35,747 nt of DNA, taken from positions 1 through 35,747 of the forward strand of contig JAEEQE010000033.1 in the NCBI GenBank assembly GCA_016285145.1. The letters are read 5' to 3'. Below the pieces are notes generated by a model. That model was not told the DNA's origin. It ran no database searches and saw nothing but the letters and a program-made list of their open reading frames with translations. Position numbers and translations under genes: made by a program. Origin of the DNA: Bacteroidales bacterium (lineage in GTDB: Bacteria; Bacteroidota; Bacteroidia; Bacteroidales; WCHB1-69). This document shows positions 34,101-35,747 of the stretch, in pieces (the first letter of the stretch is position 1; each line of letters begins with the position of its first letter).

Positions 34101-35747
34101 AACATTAGTGGATTGTACGATGGTAGGTGTAATGAGCGTGAACGAATTACCTCCATTATCCGCCCATGGAATAAGGTCTGAAGTCCAATATTCGCCATCG
34201 CCGAATGGCACGGAAGACGACGGGAGGTTTGCCCCGAGTGTACCCCAATCGCTATTGTCTGGCATATGCCAGCCGGTCGGGCAGGAAGTCAAAACACCCG
34301 GCCAATCGAATTGGTAGCTGCCGGACGCACTTCGTAGGTTTTCGGTCATCCAGCACTGGCTGCCGTATTGGTAGGTGGTGTAGCTGTAGTCGCCGACAAC
34401 CAAGTTGTCGCCGCAATTGAATGCCGTAGGGGTGGCGGCATTCGTCGTGAACGTCACTTCACTGCCGTAGATTGTTTGATTGTCATAGACAATGTATGCG
34501 CGACAGGTGTATTCCGTGCCTGCCAAAAGGCCGGTGATGTTTGCTGTGAAGTTTCCGCCGTTTCCAACACCCTCCACCATCGTGTCAACGATACTGCCGG
34601 AAGCCTTGTATTCGAAGCCCTTTGAGGTAATCGTCACATTGTCAGGGTTGGTGATGGTGGCGTTGAGCGTGGCGGCGTTCTCCGTGACGGATGTGGCGCT
34701 GTCAGTGGTCACCGTGGGCGCTTGACTGGTGCTGCCGGACGCCTCCCGGACGCATCGGACAGAAATGAGGGAACCGGAGACGTTGCAGTATCCTTGCAAT
34801 GCATCATGGACTTCACAAGCAATACCATTACCACCAAGGGTGACACTGGTTGATTGTACGATGGTGGGTGTTATGAGCGTGAACGAATTACCTTCGTTAT
34901 CTGCCCATGGAATAATGTCCGAAGTCCAATAATCGCCATCGCCGAAAGGCACGGAAGACGACGGGAGGTTAGCGCCGAGAGTGCCCCAGTCATTGTTGTT
35001 TGGCATGTGCCAGCCGGCAGGGCAGGCCTCCAAAACACCTGGCCATCCGAATTGGTAGTTGCCGGACGCGCTCCGCAGGTTTTCGGTCATCCAGCACTGG
35101 CTACCGTATTGGTGGGTGGTGTAGCTGAAGTCGCCAATAACCAAGTTATCGCCGCAATTGAATGCCGTAGGGGTAACAGGTGTTGTGTCACCACCATTGT
35201 TGCGAACACTGTCAATAAACGCCTGTTGTTCGGCAATAATAGTTTGCTGTGCACTAATCACTCTGCCAAGACTGTCAAGCTGGTGTTGGAACGCGACGCT
35301 GAAGGCGGACAACTGCCCCATAAGGTAACGTAAGGTCACGGCATCCTGCGCATCCGTGGGGTCCGCCACCTCTTTCAGCTGTTGGTTGCCTGCAGTGTTC
35401 CCTTGTGCTGTCACGTTGGCCAAATTTTGGGTTTCGGTATAGCCCGTCAGGTACCCTGCGTCGTTCTGGAAAGCGCTTACATTCGTGGGGATGGTGGGGA
35501 TAGCAGGAACAGAATCCATCGTGATGTAGCCAGCGTCGTTATTGAAAGCGCTGACATTCGTGGGAACGGTGGGGATAGCAGGGACAGAATCCATGGTGAT
35601 GTATCTGGCATCGTTTTGGAATGCACTGACATTTGCCGGAATAGATGGCACAGAATCCATTGTGATGTAGCCCGCATCGTTGGTGAAGGCACTCACGTTC
35701 TGCGGAATCTGCGGAATCTGCGGGCGATTGCTTAGATCATTGTAATC
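27453..35747 (-). CDS. Giant multi-FISUMP surface protein, 5' end outside window
   Basis: The frame is open to the right edge (DYNDLSNRPQIPQIPQ precedes the first in-window GTG at 35696), so at least 2764 residues are visible. In N-to-C order it has about four tandem 20-30-residue repeats (NVSAF-NDAGYI-MDSVP), then a heptad-like stretch (LMGQLSAFSVAFQHQLDSLG and onward). Two FISUMP domains with Fn3-like linkers follow. A long central part has a beta-rich region, an Ig-like module (VKVKVLGSGGKPSRNAIV) and SprB-like repeats (GTPPYKYSLDG). Four further FISUMP domains end the chain, separated by Fn3-like linkers. Each FISUMP domain has the CWM-ENLR, GWH-P and SVRC marks. No T9SS tail follows. It is a predicted adhesin-like surface protein; its ligand is unknown. 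Confidence 0.85.
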   Translation of the reverse strand, partial: DYNDLSNRPQIPQIPQNVSAFTNDAGYITMDSVPSIPANVSAFQNDARYITMDSVPAIPTVPTNVSAFNNDAGYITMDSVPAIPTIPTNVSAFQNDAGYLTGYTETQNLANVTAQGNTAGNQQLKEVADPTDAQDAVTLRYLMGQLSAFSVAFQHQLDSLGRVISAQQTIIAEQQAFIDSVRNNGGDTTPVTPTAFNCGDNLVIGDFSYTTHQYGSQCWMTENLRSASGNYQFGWPGVLEACPAGWHMPNNNDWGTLGANLPSSSVPFGDGDYWTSDIIPWADNEGNSFTLITPTIVQSTSVTLGGNGIACEVHDALQGYCNVSGSLISVRCVREASGSTSQAPTVTTDSATSVTENAATLNATITNPDNVTITSKGFEYKASGSIVDTMVEGVGNGGNFTANITGLLAGTEYTCRAYIVYDNQTIYGSEVTFTTNAATPTAFNCGDNLVVGDYSYTTYQYGSQCWMTENLRSASGSYQFDWPGVLTSCPTGWHMPDNSDWGTLGANLPSSSVPFGDGEYWTSDLIPWADNGGNSFTLITPTIVQSTNVALNGNGNACEVHAALQGYCSVSGSGYVISVRCVQDASGSTSQAPTVTTDSATSVTEVSATLNGTLSNPDNVTITDLGFEWKVTDGGSYTSVTATATDSTMSYSLTGLTPSTGYTYRAFITTASGTSYGSEVTFTTSDTSANSLIMPDPCSVDTNTTWHPTLSPGSTICVGIDSVVLTLYNHQNGGIQWQFSNDTISWYNIPGAIEPQLTYKPEQTQFVRAVVSYENCPPEYSPVRLLQMSPSANAGISRTANIGDTLNLHANMVEGATGNWQILQGVGGFLSAPNDAYTRFSGTDTLYRLRWTLTNSCGSNSDDIEVRFVRTVVSDRVVMVDTTDIIFSDSAQMAQGYYEISFSDPNIVIGDSTILVSLINGGFMRMVDSWSMANDSTYAMQTSQASLYDILESGVIQFDAIPAAENADNTAQNEPTRQNVEYLDHIPTRNELRSNPNMTKSGTVYLMRMDVEDNNGNRVNMLRGNSRRGDSDDDRPKYLELDSDIDIAPDFEYKIDSAHFHLELNPVFAYDKDNRHLRFGLYGANFSVGADIVPKFTPLNIEVTPFEFVFLKIPEVAFAVPVGPIVIPFTVDCGASVEVKGTIGASMEARYRFNAEATFTYGVNYWGRYNDFTIDKGFDGKCDMGRVGEVNLEGSLELEASASGYANVKLAGVVGPRVKAGYKFKIKECAGGSNEAHIAGVQGKLTSELFLKLDLKGIKLVDKIIPKNWSKEWTLPVGEKHVFPDTVCRYSGNNLNARASSLVKVKVLGSGGKPSRNAIVIFRPQDGDTVVPSSARTDANGIAQARWEPGQNSDVHQLYAYVYDCEQNPIKGAPVVFTAYEFEGCASSTLKLKYLVTGNTLTLQAEGGRPPYTYSVNGGNFVSLDRLPVLSALSGHVLSVKDDFGCIRTITYGHIDNMNCAWSDLGLDAEYSNGALILQGIEGTPPYKYSLDGNEFITSNMFPSLSPGVYTAYVRDYAGCEYSREVTVEEDEIIDMTPIALQACPDAPTVTDYDGNIYNTVQIGEQCWMRENLRTTHYSNGTAIPLGGSYASSIAPYYYDTLSSIPLDQRGYHYNWPAAMHGASSSNANPSGVQGICPTGWHLPSDAEWTQLTNYVRSHSEYTCGGSSDNIAKALASTTGWNLATGMSSSISSCEVGNNLSANNSTGFSAVPSGSWNNGLSNAGYFAYFWSSTEYDATGVSLRRLGFNLANVNRNYFDKNGGLSVRCLRNGSGYATHAPTVTTDSVTSLAATSATLNGSITNPDSVPITAQGFEWKAADGGSYTQVSATGSTMSYDLTGLTPATTYTYRAFVTTGFGTTYGSEVNFTTTSGSTAVDGQPCPGTPNVTDYDGNIYNTVQIGNQCWMKENLRTTHYADNTLIPAGDTYSNTDPYRYAPDNDEANVAVYGYLYNWPAMMHGASSSSANPSGVQGICPTGWHVPSDAEWTQLTDYVSSQSQYVCGSNNTYIAKALAATTGWIYYHSGECYPGDQSVHANNATGFSALPAGRINGSYYDSFGSNALFWSATERYGNTAYFPGLYYGGANVGKNDHFKNAGFSVRCLRDGSGNATHAPTVTTDSATSHAATSATLNGSIANPNSVPITAQGFEWKATDGGSYTQVFASGSTMSYALTGLTPATTYTYRAFVTTTSDTIYGNEVNFTTTTSVAFTCGTSKVADVDGNMYNTIQLGYQCWMKENLRTTHYADGTSIPVGGSNSSDANPYYYDYTSSNFALTERGLLYNWPAVMHGSASSGANPSGVQGVCPMGWHLPSEAEWSQMIDCVSCRPRCRCDNSDGQSIAKALSSSIGWDSSPNTCAVGNTPENNNATGFSILPAGYYEYRSYGNSGNRAYFWTATDANRRTIEYNYAKVSGWHSPKQYGYSVRCVRDDSGIAVQAPTMTTRSVTDVTQTSAILNATIVNPDNVPIENHGFEWKTTIGGTYTQVFVSDSTMSYALAGLTAGIGYTYRAFVTSVFGIIYGDEMTFTTVGGSSAQNVQTCPGTPTVTDYDGNTYNTVQIGQQCWMRENLRTTHYADGTSIPYSSNNNLTDPYNPDPYYYGDDFFFAPSTSLMGHGLRYNWPALMHGAASSSANPSGVQGVCPTGWHVPSDAEWTQLTDYVSSQSEYICDSNSANIAKALASTSGWNTTTNNCAVGNDLSANNATGFDAFPAGEGMSENNDYGKEAHFWSCTKCRASETYNLVLYHTGSIMYRSCTHWFNGYSVRCLRD
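28465..29118 (-). other. FISUMP domain 5 of the giant protein
   Basis: This copy starts at TSKVADVDGNMYN. At 28763-28792 it has DCVSCRPRCRCD where the other copies read DYVSSQSEYICD or similar. This gives five cysteines in ten residues. The terminal loop reads FWTATDANRRTIEYNYAKVSG before YSVRCVRD. Confidence 0.7.
29433..30112 (-). other. FISUMP domain 4 of the giant protein
   Basis: This copy starts at CPGTPNVTDYDGN. Its terminal loop reads FWSATERYGNTAYFPGLYYGG, ending in GFSVRCLRD. It is followed by an Fn3-like linker (THAPTVTTDSAT, then TYTYRAFVTTTS). Confidence 0.7.
30438..31128 (-). other. FISUMP domain 3 of the giant protein
   Basis: This copy starts at ACPDAPTVTDYDGN. Its terminal loop reads FWSSTEYDATGVSLRRLGFN, ending in GLSVRCLRN. 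It is the closest of the six to the usual FISUMP form. Confidence 0.7.
31130..33675 (-). other. Central beta-rich region of the giant protein
   Basis: This stretch separates FISUMP copies 2 and 3. It contains two SprB-like repeats (GRPPYTYSVNGG and GTPPYKYSLDGN), an Ig-like module, and a part with many alternating hydrophobic strands (IEVTPFEFVFLKIPEVAFAVPV). I recognise no enzyme motif in it. Confidence 0.55.
33995..34435 (-). other. FISUMP domain 2 of the giant protein
   Basis: This shorter copy (about 145 residues) starts at TPTAFNCGDNLVVGDYS. It keeps the CWMTENLRSASGSY, CPTGWHMPDNSDWG and VISVRCVQD marks. It is nearly identical to copy 1, so this pair is a recent duplication. Confidence 0.7.
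34740..35178 (-). other. FISUMP domain 1 of the giant protein
   Basis: This copy starts at TPTAFNCGDNLVIGDFS. It keeps CWMTENLRSASGNY, CPAGWHMPNNNDWG and ISVRCVRE. It is nearly identical to copy 2. An Fn3-like linker follows each. Confidence 0.7.
35430..35747 (-). repeat. N-terminal tandem repeats of the giant protein
   Basis: Four similar units of about 60-80 bp each encode variants of NVSAFxNDAGYITMDSVPAIP, with linker lengths differing by one or two PT steps. Such DYNDLxNxP / NVSAFxNDAGY repeats resemble those of phage tail-fibre-like and other trimeric proteins. They continue past the window edge. Confidence 0.75.

Noticed and set aside
27453-35747. CRISPR array
   Set aside because: The repeats are long, coding and irregularly spaced; they are protein domains and no spacers are seen.
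35430-35747. Prophage tail-fibre gene
   Set aside because: The repeats resemble tail fibres, but no phage structural or packaging genes accompany them.

Overview
The window looks like a chromosomal segment of a Bacteroidota bacterium, most likely a Bacteroidales lineage. The evidence is the repeated -7 promoter element TAnnTTTG ahead of most transcription units, a peptidase with a C-terminal type IX secretion (T9SS) sorting domain, an RHS core fragment of Bacteroidales type, and FISUMP (Fibrobacter succinogenes major paralogous) domain surface proteins. The genus cannot be fixed from the sequence alone.

Layout. 1-338 (-) is the tip of an RHS core protein running off the left edge. 340-1320 has no gene; it holds GC-rich palindromic repeats and a nested inverted repeat. 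1398-2573 (+) is aroA, apparently read from a leaderless GTG. 2722-5708 (+) is a translation block, rplM-rpsI-rpsB-tsf, with hairpin leaders before rplM and rpsB and a strong terminator after tsf. 5772-13976 (+) is a tightly packed run: nadB, mtaB, an M16 peptidase, a secreted beta-helix protein and a GH89 alpha-N-acetylglucosaminidase. It is followed by an unrecognised 223-residue protein and tRNA-Glu(UUC). 14894-16605 (-) is a Y-family polymerase of the UvrX type with its small partner ORF, divergent from a periplasmic thioredoxin-like protein. A small lipoprotein and a 1027-residue M14 carboxypeptidase with a T9SS tail follow on the minus strand.

The most surprising part is 21094-24731 (+): gatE and gatD, the two subunits of the Glu-tRNA(Gln) amidotransferase normally regarded as archaeal, in one operon behind a structured leader of about 165 nt. 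GatD keeps all four catalytic residues at spacings close to those of the archaeal enzyme. Just downstream lies an 83-bp duplicate of the gatD 3' end in which substitutions create a CxxCxxCxxC pattern.

The right third (25039-35747, -) is two large cell-surface proteins. One is a 752-residue secreted protein ending in a FISUMP domain. The other is a more than 2750-residue protein with six FISUMP domains, five Fn3-like linkers, SprB-like repeats and an N-terminal tandem repeat; its 5' end lies beyond the window. The FISUMP copies are conserved in their frames and variable in their C-terminal loops, which raises the possibility of recombination or retroelement-driven diversification.
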